Of a stretch of DNA of 64,000 nt, positions 16,816-24,710 are shown piece by piece; positions within the stretch are counted from its first letter, which is position 1, and each line of letters begins with the position of its first letter. A program made the translations under genes and the position numbers. This DNA is from a virus, in the IMG/VR virus record IMGVR_UViG_3300026209_000002, positions 1 through 64,000 of that record; one strand, given 5' to 3'. Under the pieces are notes generated by a model. The model saw nothing but the letters and a program-made list of their open reading frames with translations. It was not told the DNA's origin and did not search any database.

Positions 16816-17697
16816 ATGTCAAAAAAAGTTAGGCACGCGAAGCTTAAAAATACGGGTGTATTATTTGAAGTATTGACCCGTCAAGTAACAGCGGACATTA
16901 TTAGTAATAGAAATTCTAATGCTGTTAATGTCATTAAAGAGTTTTTTAATAAAGATAAAGAACTTGGTAAAGAATTAGAATTATATAATATTCTAACAAA
17001 TGAAACATATAACACAACAGAGAAAGCTACTAAGTTAGTAGAGGCAGTTGTGAAGTCTCGTCAGAAGCTAGCAAATTCTATATTAAGACGAGAAAAATAT
17101 AATTTAATTAAAGAGATTAAAAACAATTATGATGTTAATGAATTGTTTGCAACTCGTATTCCAAATTATAAAAGATTAGCTTCAATTTATAAATTGTTTG
17201 AACATGAAGCAACAGATAAAACTCTTGTACCAAATGAGTATGTAGATGTTCATTCTTATCTAGTAGAATGTATATCCTCAAGTAAAGTTGTTAAAAAAGA
17301 AACTGCAACTGGTGTAATTGGTGAGGATAAAGATGTTCGTCTGTTAGCATATACTCTAATGATAGAAAAATTTAATAAAAAGTATTCTACTTTAAATGAA
17401 AGACAGAAACGTGTATTGAAAAATTATATTAATAATGTTTCTAATACAAATAATTTACATGAATATGTTTCTGGTGAAGTAACTGAAATAAAAAAAGAAT
17501 TGACAACTTTGTTACCAGATATTGATGATGAAGTTACAAAGATAAAGTTATCTGAAGTTATTAAACAAGCAGATACAATAGTTAGTAAGAAAACAATTAG
17601 TGAAGAGAATCTTACTAAGTTGATGCGGTACTATGAACTCATACAGGAAATAAAGAATGTCCATAAGCGAAAGTCAACTAAGACAATTAATTCGTAA
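16816..17697 (+). CDS. Conserved hypothetical head-region protein between portal and prohead protease
   Basis: A 293-aa mostly helical protein. Recognisable phrases are KLKNTGVLFEVLTRQVTADI and YALFATRIPNYK-like text (VNELFATRIPNYKRLASIY), which I associate with a conserved protein in marine T4-like phages at the same position, but I know no function. No catalytic or metal-binding motif is visible. It has a good GGAG and the candidate promoter just upstream, so it is the first gene of a new transcription unit. The next gene starts inside it (41-nt overlap). T4 has the small core proteins gp67 and gp68 at this location, but the length here is different, so equivalence is not claimed. Confidence 0.65.
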   Translation: MSKKVRHAKLKNTGVLFEVLTRQVTADIISNRNSNAVNVIKEFFNKDKELGKELELYNILTNETYNTTEKATKLVEAVVKSRQKLANSILRREKYNLIKEIKNNYDVNELFATRIPNYKRLASIYKLFEHEATDKTLVPNEYVDVHSYLVECISSSKVVKKETATGVIGEDKDVRLLAYTLMIEKFNKKYSTLNERQKRVLKNYINNVSNTNNLHEYVSGEVTEIKKELTTLLPDIDDEVTKIKLSEVIKQADTIVSKKTISEENLTKLMRYYELIQEIKNVHKRKSTKTINS

Positions 17698-18277
17698 GTT
17701 AGTAGGAGAAGTCTTAAAAGAATTAGATGAGGCTTCTGTTACAGGTAACGTACCTGGGTATAATACACCTAATGCTTTTACGAAAAAATCAGATGTTAAA
17801 AAGAAAAAGAAACATATGGCAGATTTAATTGGGTTCACTTTAGCAGAGGCAGCTAAGACGAAAAAATTTTTACTTGTAGTACCTAAAAATATTTATGGTG
17901 GTGTTAGAGCGGTATTTGATTCTAAAGCAGCAGCACAACGATATATGGAAGACAATATACCATCCGAAGCTTGGAAACATGTTAGTATAAAACCAACAAT
18001 GTTACCAGTAGTACATCCAGCCGAATCTGTAACTGAAGGTAAATACCACGATTACAGAAATGATGAGTCTTTATCACCTAAACAAAAAATTGGACAATCT
18101 ATTCGAGAAATTAGAGATAGGTTGAATGAATTGGATAAAAGTATTAAAATGAATGTTCGTTTGAAAAATGAATTGGGAGTAGATTCTCGACAGTATTGGA
18201 AACGAACCAAAGGAGCTTTAACCAAAATAAGTGAAAGATTAGTTAAGATGGCTAAACGTGTAGGGGAGATGTATTAA
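17657..18277 (+). CDS. Modular head-region protein with several protease-site-like motifs
   Basis: A 206-aa protein whose start lies 41 nt inside the upstream gene. The N-terminus is an amphipathic helix (SQLRQLIRKLVGEVLKELDE) ending in LDE25|A; LAE64|A and ESVTE127|G follow. The last uses the same GAATCTGTAACTGAAGGT type of DNA as the linkers in the 5313 and 5921 genes. The piece after residue 26 (SVTGNVPGYNTPNAF) is a phrase common in T4-like marine phages. The final third is a charged coiled-coil-like helix (IREIRDRLNELDKSIK). I infer a prohead-core or internal protein processed by the neighbouring protease; function otherwise unknown. Confidence 0.55.
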   Translation: MSISESQLRQLIRKLVGEVLKELDEASVTGNVPGYNTPNAFTKKSDVKKKKKHMADLIGFTLAEAAKTKKFLLVVPKNIYGGVRAVFDSKAAAQRYMEDNIPSEAWKHVSIKPTMLPVVHPAESVTEGKYHDYRNDESLSPKQKIGQSIREIRDRLNELDKSIKMNVRLKNELGVDSRQYWKRTKGALTKISERLVKMAKRVGEMY

Positions 18278-18528
18278 TGTCCGTTAGTTTGAAGGAGTTT
18301 CTTGAGGCCTCAGATCCAGATATTTTAACAGAGGCTACCAATTATAAAAAACTGGTTAAGAATATAGAACAAGCTGAGTCACGATTTCGTTTAACTATGT
18401 GGGACTTGGTACAAGCATTATCTAAGGAATTTGATAGTACACAAGCTAATAAAGTATCAAGGTCATATAAACAGTACGTAACAAGGTTTATGATGGACTT
18501 AATGAAATTAATGAAAAGGATGAAGTAA
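18277..18528 (+). CDS. Small prohead-core-like protein
   Basis: An 83-aa protein immediately before the prohead protease gene (1-nt overlaps on both sides). It starts MSVSLKEFLEASDPDILTEATNY, which has FLE|A at residues 8-11 and LTE|A at 17-20, the same style as the capsid-targeting leaders of T4 internal proteins (T4 leaders also resemble MKTYQEFIAE). The C-terminal half is basic and helical (QYVTRFMMDLMKLMKRMK). By position and size it could take the place of T4 gp67/gp68 core proteins, but I see no sequence proof. Confidence 0.55.
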   Translation: MSVSLKEFLEASDPDILTEATNYKKLVKNIEQAESRFRLTMWDLVQALSKEFDSTQANKVSRSYKQYVTRFMMDLMKLMKRMK

Positions 18529-19160
18529 TGAAACAACTTATAGTAGATTATTTACCATTCGAAATACAACCTGAACAAATTAATGAATCCATGAAACAAA
18601 ACAATGGTAAATTAATTGTTAAAGGTGTATTACAAAGAGCAGAAGCTAAAAATCAAAATGGTAGAGTATATCCAAAAGAGATTCTTATGAGAGAATCAAA
18701 AAAGTATGCTGAAAATTTTATTGATGAGAAAAGAGCAATGGGTGAATTAGACCATCCAGAGAGTTCAGTAGTTAATCTACAAAATGTATCTCATAATGTA
18801 ACTGAAATGCATTGGAATGGTGATGATTTGTATGGAACAGTTGAAGTTTTAGGAACACCAAGTGGTAATATTTTAAAAGAGTTGTTTAAATCAGGTATTA
18901 AGTTAGGAATTAGTTCTCGTGGTATGGGTTCAGTAGAAGCTATTGATGAAGCTGAAGATGCCGCACAACCAGATACAATGGAAGTACAACCTGATTTTGA
19001 ACTTATTGCATTCGATTTCGTATCTAATCCATCTACTCAAGGAGCTTTTATGTATCCAATGTCTGAGGGTGTTGATAGAACAACTAAAACACAAGGTAGA
19101 ACTTGTGGTGATTATTGTAAAACAGAACATGTTATCAATAAAATAATGAGGAACGAATAA
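18528..19160 (+). CDS. gp21: Prohead core protease (gp21-like serine protease)
   Basis: A 210-aa protein, the same length as T4 gp21 (about 212). It shows the herpes-assemblin-like phage protease pattern: NGRVYPKEIL near 44, catalytic His in GELDHPESS (H76), nucleophile Ser in LGISSRGMG (S129/S130), and the late strand IAFDFVSNPSTQGAFM. It digests scaffold and internal proteins and trims the capsid protein during prohead maturation. Its own N-terminal region contains INE|S at residues 18-21, a candidate self-processing site. It is embedded in a run of small genes with 1-nt overlaps. This enzyme is the key to the polyprotein hypothesis for the genes at 4027-12000. Confidence 0.92.
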   Translation: MKQLIVDYLPFEIQPEQINESMKQNNGKLIVKGVLQRAEAKNQNGRVYPKEILMRESKKYAENFIDEKRAMGELDHPESSVVNLQNVSHNVTEMHWNGDDLYGTVEVLGTPSGNILKELFKSGIKLGISSRGMGSVEAIDEAEDAAQPDTMEVQPDFELIAFDFVSNPSTQGAFMYPMSEGVDRTTKTQGRTCGDYCKTEHVINKIMRNE

Positions 19161-19459
19161 TGATTAAATTAAAAAATTTAGTAGAGCGTAGAGGTTCTGT
19201 ACAAAAATATTCATATAAAGTCATTGAACCAATTAAAAGAGATTGGGTAAAACAATACAGAAAGATGAATGAAAGTTGGATGAGAAAAAATATGAAAAAA
19301 ATCAGAGATTATGCTTCTAAAGAACACGGTAAGGATATTTCTTTTACTGGTAAAGGACAAGAAGATTTTCAAAAAGTTTACAATCCCTGGTTAAAGGCCT
19401 GCAAAGACTTTGAACTTTGGTTAGACCAATTACAATCAATTCCATTAGAGGATAAATAA
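19160..19459 (+). CDS. Small hypothetical protein with MIKLK leader
   Basis: A 99-aa basic protein that overlaps the protease stop by 1 nt. The start MIKLKNLVERRGS is very similar to MIKLKKLLTEHA (4027) and MIKLKDLLMES (54808), and LVE|R could be a cleavage point, although Arg after the Glu is unusual. The body is helical with aromatic residues (WMRKNMKKIRDYASKEHG, ELWLDQLQSI) and no motif I recognise. Its location next to the protease supports a head-internal role. Function unknown. Confidence 0.5.
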   Translation: MIKLKNLVERRGSVQKYSYKVIEPIKRDWVKQYRKMNESWMRKNMKKIRDYASKEHGKDISFTGKGQEDFQKVYNPWLKACKDFELWLDQLQSIPLEDK

Positions 19460-19463
19460 TCAT

Positions 19464-19838
19464 ATGTCTAACATTGAAAATAAGAATGAGTGGGAAAGAA
19501 AATTTCGTCAATACATGATAGCTAAACATGATGGAGATGAACTTAACGAGATGACAGTACATAATATGGCGTATAGTTCACCAGAAGCAGCTAAAGAAGC
19601 AGCTGCCGCTACTAAGAAATTATCTGATGAGTTGGGTAAAGTTTCACAAAAAATAATTAAATCTATGATAAACGATATCAAAGGACATAAGTATAGTCCG
19701 TTAGATTTAATGAGGTCATTTAAAGAAGGTAGTGTGAGAGATTCACATGCGTATGAAAAAGATTTTTTAACAAGCCTATGGCATAGAGCTTCAAATAGAT
19801 TTAGAAAGTATATGCCTAAAGGTAAAATGTCATTTTAG
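19464..19838 (+). CDS. Hypothetical head-region protein
   Basis: A 124-aa protein. The N-terminal 30 residues (NEWERKFRQYMIAKHDGDELNE) end in LNE|M, again like the protease motif though with Met after Glu. A helical Ala-rich centre (SPEAAKEAAAATKKLSDELG) and a basic C-terminus (WHRASNRFRKYMPKG) follow. No family recognised. It is separated from its neighbours by 4 and 10 nt and has no convincing SD of its own, so probably expressed by coupling. Confidence 0.45.
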   Translation: MSNIENKNEWERKFRQYMIAKHDGDELNEMTVHNMAYSSPEAAKEAAAATKKLSDELGKVSQKIIKSMINDIKGHKYSPLDLMRSFKEGSVRDSHAYEKDFLTSLWHRASNRFRKYMPKGKMSF

Positions 19839-19848
19839 GAGAGTTAAA

Positions 19849-20490
19849 ATGAAAAAAGACAAGAGAATAAAATTATCCGAATGGATTATGGCAGGTGGAT
19901 TTGTTAACAAACCATCTATGGTAGACATGGATATGTTTAGAACAAAAATTAAACCAAACCAAGAGAAACAAATTAAATTATCTTCTCTAATAGATGAGAA
20001 GTTTGGTAGACGGACTGAAGAGAAGATTGATGAGGGTGAATTTTTTGAATCATTAGCTAAATTTGGTCATTTAGGTAAAGCTATTTATCGTGAAGATGAT
20101 TTGACAAGTGTAGCAGAAGCATTATCTTTTATAGCGAAGGCTTCTCGTCAACATGCTTTACAAGAAACAGAAGAATGGTTTGATAAGATTACAGTAAATC
20201 GTAATATGAAAGAATTGAATACACTCTCCGATTCATTTCGAAAGATTTCTACTGAAGCACAAGCCCTTCAAGAAAGAATGACTGCATTGTATGAAGATAT
20301 GGGACACATTCTTGGTAGATATTATGATTTAGATGAAGCTTTAGATAAGGTAGACCCAAGTAAAGTAGAACCTGAAGATGATTTTGAAGATAGAGAAGAT
20401 AAAGATATAGATAATGATGGTGATACAGATGATTCTGATGAGTATTTACATAAAAAAAGACAAGCTATTACTAAAGCAATGGGGAAATAA
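19849..20490 (+). CDS. Hypothetical head-region protein with C-terminal calcium-loop-like motif
   Basis: A 213-aa protein with GGAG 7 nt before the ATG. It begins KDKRIKLSEWIMAGGFVNKPS, then has helical segments (FRKISTEAQALQERMTALYEDMG). Near the C-terminus, DIDNDGDTDDSDEYLHKKR has the D-x-D-x-D-G-x spacing of an EF-hand or dockerin calcium loop, followed by a basic end; this tail occurs at the end of several unrelated phage proteins I know, suggesting a mobile functional tag. Position before S21 and scaffold genes suggests a head or scaffold-associated protein. Function unknown. Confidence 0.5.
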   Translation: MKKDKRIKLSEWIMAGGFVNKPSMVDMDMFRTKIKPNQEKQIKLSSLIDEKFGRRTEEKIDEGEFFESLAKFGHLGKAIYREDDLTSVAEALSFIAKASRQHALQETEEWFDKITVNRNMKELNTLSDSFRKISTEAQALQERMTALYEDMGHILGRYYDLDEALDKVDPSKVEPEDDFEDREDKDIDNDGDTDDSDEYLHKKRQAITKAMGK

Positions 20491-20501
20491 AAGAGGCACA
20501 T

Positions 20502-20702
20502 TTGATAGAAATAAAAGTTAGAAATAACAACGTAGAAAAGGCTATAAGACAACTTAAAAAACAAATTAAGGAAACTGGCATTCTATGGGAACTTTCTGAA
20601 CGAAGGTTTTATACTAAGCCAAGTGCGATAAAAAGACAGAAAAATCTTAAAGCTCAGCTTAGAAATAAGAAAAAACAGCAAGAAATAGACAAAAATTACT
20701 AA
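20502..20702 (+). CDS. rpsU: Phage-encoded ribosomal protein bS21
   Basis: A 66-aa basic protein that matches bacterial ribosomal protein S21: IEIKVRNNNVEKAIRQLK at the start, then ETGILWELSERRFYTKPSA, corresponding to the R-x-F-Y-x-K-P core of S21, and a Lys/Arg-rich tail. S21 sits near the anti-Shine-Dalgarno end of 16S rRNA and helps initiation. Phage bS21 genes are known from pelagiphage HTVC008M and from very large phages. The start is TTG at 20502 with AAGAGG 6-11 nt upstream. The VRNNNVEKA phrase is closest to alphaproteobacterial S21. It lies in the head-protein cluster, next to the most highly expressed genes, which suggests that it acts during late translation. Confidence 0.85.
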   Translation: MIEIKVRNNNVEKAIRQLKKQIKETGILWELSERRFYTKPSAIKRQKNLKAQLRNKKKQQEIDKNY

Positions 20703-20740
20703 ATTTTTCATAAAATATTAGGTTTTTTATATTATATCTT

Positions 20741-20748
20741 ATATTTAT
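20741..20748 (+). promoter_or_regulatory. ATATTTAT element (candidate late promoter) before the scaffold-capsid unit
   Basis: Lies 122 nt before ATG 20863, much farther than the other copies; the leader would contain the inverted repeat at 20760-20797. Confidence 0.45.
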
Positions 20749-20759
20749 GTTAAACTAAA

Positions 20760-20797
20760 TACACTATGGGGACATTCGTCCTATATCATATAGTGTA
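20760..20797 (+). other. Inverted repeat in the leader of the scaffold-capsid unit
   Basis: Perfect 8-bp arms TACACTAT (20760-20767) and ATAGTGTA (20790-20797) with a 22-nt loop containing GGGGACATTCGTCC, whose GGAC/GTCC-like ends (GGGGAC ... GTCC) can pair further and make a compact stem. No T-run follows, so it is not a terminator. In the 5' leader of the most abundant late transcript it may stabilise RNA or be a processing site or regulator. The rest of the 160-bp gap is A/T-rich and has no gene. Confidence 0.5.
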
Positions 20798-20862
20798 CCG
20801 AATTGATTAATTTATTATTGTTACTAATAACAATATTGAATCCTTTTTTTGGAGAAAATAAA

Positions 20863-22119
20863 ATGGATGACTTATTAAAAGAAGCCATCGCAGATGCAAA
20901 AGCAGTTCGTGAAACTGCACTCCAGAACGCAAAAATGGCACTCGAAGAGGCCTTCACACCACGTTTGAAATCTATGTTATCTAAGAAGATTCAAGCTGAA
21001 ATGGAAGATGAATCTTCAGAAGATAATTCTGAAGTTGAAGATGAAGTTTCAGATGAAGAATCTGATGACGTTGAAGCAGAATCAACAGAAGCTGAAGCTG
21101 AAGCAGTAGTCGCTGAACAAGACGATGAAGAAGAAGAAGAAGTTGAAGATGAACCAGCTGTAACAGATGATATGGCAGAAGAAGATGACGAGGAAGCTCC
21201 TGAAGCTGAAGAAGAACCAGAAATGGATTTTTCTGATGAAGAAGAAGTAGTCGGTACAGTAGATGTTGGCGCAGAAGATGGCGAAGAAGATGCAGACGAA
21301 GCACCAGCAGCAGATGAGGACGAAGTTGAAGTAGAAGCAGAACCTGAAGATGAAGAATCTGAAGAAGAAGCTGAAGAAGATGAACTTGACCTTGAAGCTG
21401 TACTCCGTGAACTTGAAGAAGAACTCAACGAAGCAGACGAAGAAGATGAAGAAACTGAAGAAGAAGATCCAGTAACAGATGAATCTAAAGAAGAATCTAC
21501 AGAAAAAGCTCCAGTAGCTGAAGCTGAAGATACTACTGAAGATGAAACTGAAGCTGATGATGAAGAAGAAGCTAAAGAAGAAGAAGCTGAAGAAGCTGAA
21601 TCTACTGAAGCTGAAGCTGAAGTTGTTTCTGAAGAAACTGAAGAAGTTGATGAAGAAATAGATCTTGAAGAAGTAATCAAAGCACTTCGTGAAACTGATG
21701 ATGTTGATGAATCTAAAGAAGCGTTCGAAACGAAAATAGCTGGTCTTGAAAAAGATATAGCTGAGCATCGTGATGTCGTACAAATGCTTCGTTCTAAATT
21801 GAACGAAGTCAACCTACTTAATTCTAAGTTATTGTTTACCAACAAACTTTTCCGTGCGTATGGTTTAAACAATGAACAGAAGATGAAAGTAGTTGAAACA
21901 TTTGATAGAGCAAAGAACCTTAGAGAAGTTAAGTTGGTATTTACAACTATGGCTGAATCTTTTGGAACAAAAACCTCTACAGATACAATTAAAGAATCAA
22001 CGAGAAAAGGCACTGCTTCTAAAGCTGTTGCTTCTACAAAATCTGAAAAGCAAGAAGAAATAATTTCTGAAGGCTCAGATGTAAAAGCACGTTTCCAGAA
22101 GTTAGCCAACATTCTCTAA
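20863..22119 (+). CDS. gp22: Prohead scaffold protein (gp22-like), extremely acidic
   Basis: A 418-aa protein. I use ATG 20863 after TTTTTTGGAG; an upstream in-frame TTG at 20803 would add a hydrophobic stretch that is only leader sequence. Residues 1-45 form a helix (KEAIADAKAVRETALQNAK). About 45-290 is an almost continuous Glu/Asp/Ala/Ser tract. The C-terminal 130 residues carry the family signature: NEVNLLNSKLLFTNKLFRAY then EQKMKVVETFDRAKNLREVKLV, as in cyanophage and T4 gp22. LNE, IKE|S and IISE|G sites near the end fit the protease motif. It forms the core around which gp23 assembles and is then digested. Its acidic tract is much longer than I expect for T4 gp22 (269 aa in total). Confidence 0.88.
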   Translation: MDDLLKEAIADAKAVRETALQNAKMALEEAFTPRLKSMLSKKIQAEMEDESSEDNSEVEDEVSDEESDDVEAESTEAEAEAVVAEQDDEEEEEVEDEPAVTDDMAEEDDEEAPEAEEEPEMDFSDEEEVVGTVDVGAEDGEEDADEAPAADEDEVEVEAEPEDEESEEEAEEDELDLEAVLRELEEELNEADEEDEETEEEDPVTDESKEESTEKAPVAEAEDTTEDETEADDEEEAKEEEAEEAESTEAEAEVVSEETEEVDEEIDLEEVIKALRETDDVDESKEAFETKIAGLEKDIAEHRDVVQMLRSKLNEVNLLNSKLLFTNKLFRAYGLNNEQKMKVVETFDRAKNLREVKLVFTTMAESFGTKTSTDTIKESTRKGTASKAVASTKSEKQEEIISEGSDVKARFQKLANIL

Positions 22120-22139
22120 TCTTATTAAGGAGATAAGGT

Positions 22140-23771
22140 ATGTCACAAAAGGCAATTCAAGAAATAATGGGTGGCTATAACCCAGTACAAGAACGCAGGA
22201 AAGAAACTGAGAAGCTTGTACAGAAATGGGAAGCCACAGGATTACTTGAAGGTCTTAAATCCGAAAACAAGATACACAGTATGGCTCAGCTACTTGAGAA
22301 CCAGGCTCGTCAGTTAATTGACGAATCTTCTCGCGTAGGTGGTCCAGGTACAGAAGAATGGAGTGGAGTTGCACTTCCTCTAGTCAGACGTATCTTTGGT
22401 GAATTGGCAGCACAGGAATTCGTTTCTGTTCAACCAATGAACTTACCAAGTGGTCTTATTTTCTATTTGGACTTCAAGTATGGCACAGCTAACCAAGGCA
22501 TGAGTGTTGGTGAAGATGTGTATGGTAACACTTCCGCATCAGGTGACGCAACAGGCGGCCTATACGGACAAGGCAAATTTGCCTACTCAACTAAGCAGCA
22601 AGAAACTTCTGCTCAATCAATTCACGCATCAAGTGTTGGATCAGGTACATTTACCACAGGTTCAGTTGCTTGGTCTGATGTTGATTTTGAACCAGATCTT
22701 TCTGCTTCTTCTCTAACAACAACTGGTGCAGATAATTCACTTAACAAAATTACAGTATCCACAGCAGCTATGACACGTCCTGACACAGAAGCAGTTCGTT
22801 CAATGGTAATCTCTGGTTCTGGTTTTGATGAGTATTTCCCTGCATATACAAAACTATCAGGTTCATCTGATACTGAAGTAGTGTTTGTTGTTAGACAATC
22901 TGCTGCAGGTACTATCGGTGCATTAACCGTTAAATACTCTGCACAACCTACAGACTCAACTCGTGGTGATTTCGAAGATACACCAACTGAACCAGCAACT
23001 GATCTTTCAATTCCAGAAATTGATATTCAATTGCGTCAAGTTAGTATCGTCGCTAAAACCCGTAAGTTAAAAGCTGTATGGACTCCTGAGCTTGCTCAAG
23101 ACCTTAACGCTTATCATAGTGTTGACGCTGAAGCTGAGTTAACAGCAATGTTATCTGAGTATGTAACAATGGAAATCGATCTAGAAATCCTTGATATGTT
23201 ACGCGCTAACGCAAATGCTAAGACTGAAAGATGGTCAGCAAGAGTCGGATATGAATACGACGCTAATTCAGGTGCATGGGCAGCAACAAGCGATAATGCT
23301 TCTGCTTATACAAAAGGAACTTGGTTCCAGACATTAGGTAACAAGATACAATCAGTTTCTAATGCTATTCATCAGAAAACCCTTCGTGGTGGTGCAAACT
23401 TTATAGTTGTTTCTCCTGAAACAGCAACCATCATCGAGAGTATTCCAGGATACGCTGCAGATTCAGATGGCGATGCCTCAAACAATTCATTCGCAATGGG
23501 TGTACAAAAGATAGGTGCTCTTAATAACAGATATACTGTTTACAAGAACCCTTACTTCACCGAGAATGTAATTCTTGCTGGTTTCCGCGGGTCTAACTTC
23601 CTCGAAACAGGTGCAGTATATGCTCCATATGTTCCGTTGATAATGACTCCACTTGTTTACGATCCTTCGAACTTTACACCACGTAAAGGTGTAATGACTC
23701 GTTACGCTAAGAAGATGGTTCGTCCAGAATTCTATGGCGAGATTATCGTAGGCGATGTCAACTACGTTTAA
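22140..23771 (+). CDS. gp23: Major capsid protein (gp23-like)
   Basis: A 543-aa protein, near the T4 gp23 length (521). The N-terminal propeptide (IMGGYNPVQERRKETEKL) ends at LIDE62|S63, in the position of the T4 cleavage site after residue 65; GPGTEEWSGVALPLVRRIF then starts the mature chain. Other hallmarks are QPMNLPSGLIFYLDFKYG, SIVAKTRKLKAVWTPELAQDL, YHSVDAEAELTAMLS and the C-terminal PLVYDPSNFTPRKGVMTRY and KMVRPEFYG. It builds the icosahedral shell. SD AGGAGATAAGG lies just upstream, and a strong terminator follows, as expected for the most abundant product. Codon use is visibly less AT-biased than in neighbouring genes (many CGT, GGC, TTC codons). Confidence 0.97.
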   Translation: MSQKAIQEIMGGYNPVQERRKETEKLVQKWEATGLLEGLKSENKIHSMAQLLENQARQLIDESSRVGGPGTEEWSGVALPLVRRIFGELAAQEFVSVQPMNLPSGLIFYLDFKYGTANQGMSVGEDVYGNTSASGDATGGLYGQGKFAYSTKQQETSAQSIHASSVGSGTFTTGSVAWSDVDFEPDLSASSLTTTGADNSLNKITVSTAAMTRPDTEAVRSMVISGSGFDEYFPAYTKLSGSSDTEVVFVVRQSAAGTIGALTVKYSAQPTDSTRGDFEDTPTEPATDLSIPEIDIQLRQVSIVAKTRKLKAVWTPELAQDLNAYHSVDAEAELTAMLSEYVTMEIDLEILDMLRANANAKTERWSARVGYEYDANSGAWAATSDNASAYTKGTWFQTLGNKIQSVSNAIHQKTLRGGANFIVVSPETATIIESIPGYAADSDGDASNNSFAMGVQKIGALNNRYTVYKNPYFTENVILAGFRGSNFLETGAVYAPYVPLIMTPLVYDPSNFTPRKGVMTRYAKKMVRPEFYGEIIVGDVNYV

Positions 23772-23823
23772 TTGATTTAAACATAGTAACGATCACTAAG
23801 TTTCTATTGAAGCTTAGAATTAA

Positions 23824-23856
23824 AAAAAAGGGGAGATTTCGGTCTCCCCTTTTTTA
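23824..23856 (+). terminator. Intrinsic terminator after the capsid gene
   Basis: A-run, GGGGAGA stem (23830-23836), loop TTTCGG, TCTCCCC (23843-23849), then a run of six T. Stem extends by A-T pairs into the flanking runs. Same loop as the terminator after the sheath gene. Confidence 0.93.
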
Positions 23857-23873
23857 TTTAATAGGAGTTATAT

Positions 23874-24611
23874 ATGAAAATAGCATTTTGTGGAGATAGT
23901 TTCGCATCAGACATTACAGATAATCCATTTCCAAGTTGGCAATGGTTATTAAGTAAAGAATATAAAGCTGAAATTTTATGTAAAGGAAAAAATGGTTGGA
24001 GTTTATTCCATGCGTATGAAAGGATGATGGAAAACATTAACGAAGCTGACTATATAATATTTTGTATTACAGACCCAAGTAGATTATCCAGTCCATTTAA
24101 ATTACCAATTACAACTTGGGAATCTGATTATAAAAACGCTTTTATTGAAATACAAGATAATAAAAAATATTTACATAGTCATGGAATACCACCTACAAGT
24201 TTTGATTATAAACTATTACAAAAAGCTATAAGATATTATTATAAAATGTTATATGATGATTCACATATGGAAACAACACATAGAGGATTACTTCGTGAAA
24301 TTGATGCGGTAATTAAACAATATAATAAAAAATGTATATTATTAAAATGTTTTACAGAAAGTTTTCCCAATTATACACCAGAAAATGTTGTTTGGGGAAA
24401 TTTACATTTATATGAAGATATTTCAAAGAAAGAATTTGAATTTATGTCACAAAAAGAGTTAAAATTAATAGAAGTTGGGAAAGATGATGCGAGAAAAAAT
24501 CATTTAAATGAGAAAAATAATCATAATTTGTATTTATTTTTGAAGGATATAATAGATAAAGACGATTTTACTTCTTCTGAGAAAAATATGACAAATTATT
24601 TTTCTAATTAA
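23874..24611 (+). CDS. SGNH/GDSL-hydrolase-like protein
   Basis: A 245-aa protein that starts MKIAFCGDSFASD, matching block I of SGNH hydrolases (G7-D8-S9). A GKNGWSLFHAYERM segment follows in the place of block II (Gly), ADYIIFCITDPSRL in that of block III (with Asp where Asn is usual), and HLNEKNNHNLY near the C-terminus could be the NxxH/DxxH of block V. It may be an esterase acting on acetylated glycans. It sits between the capsid terminator and the Hint-like genes with its own AGGAG, like a late-added cargo gene in the structural block. Codon use is more AT-rich than in gp23. A second SGNH-like gene is at 57828. Activity is uncertain because block III is altered. Confidence 0.55.
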   Translation: MKIAFCGDSFASDITDNPFPSWQWLLSKEYKAEILCKGKNGWSLFHAYERMMENINEADYIIFCITDPSRLSSPFKLPITTWESDYKNAFIEIQDNKKYLHSHGIPPTSFDYKLLQKAIRYYYKMLYDDSHMETTHRGLLREIDAVIKQYNKKCILLKCFTESFPNYTPENVVWGNLHLYEDISKKEFEFMSQKELKLIEVGKDDARKNHLNEKNNHNLYLFLKDIIDKDDFTSSEKNMTNYFSN

Positions 24612-24662
24612 TTGGATTATATATATGAGTTATGGTTTTTATATACAAAACTTCATAGATAG

Positions 24663-24670
24663 ATATTTAT
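24663..24670 (+). promoter_or_regulatory. ATATTTAT element (candidate late promoter) before 24711
   Basis: GATATTTAT 48 nt before ATG 24711, followed by a GGAG at 24699-24702; restarts transcription after the capsid terminator and SGNH gene. Confidence 0.45.
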
Positions 24671-24710
24671 TACTGACTAATTATAACAATTTTTTAATTG
24701 GAGAATATTG

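Noticed and set aside
20991-22112. Long minus-strand frame of 373 codons, Ser-rich
   Set aside because: It is the mirror of the GAA/GAT-rich acidic tract of the scaffold gene (reverse TTC/ATC gives Ser/Phe/Ile). No start signal, and all neighbours are on the + strand.
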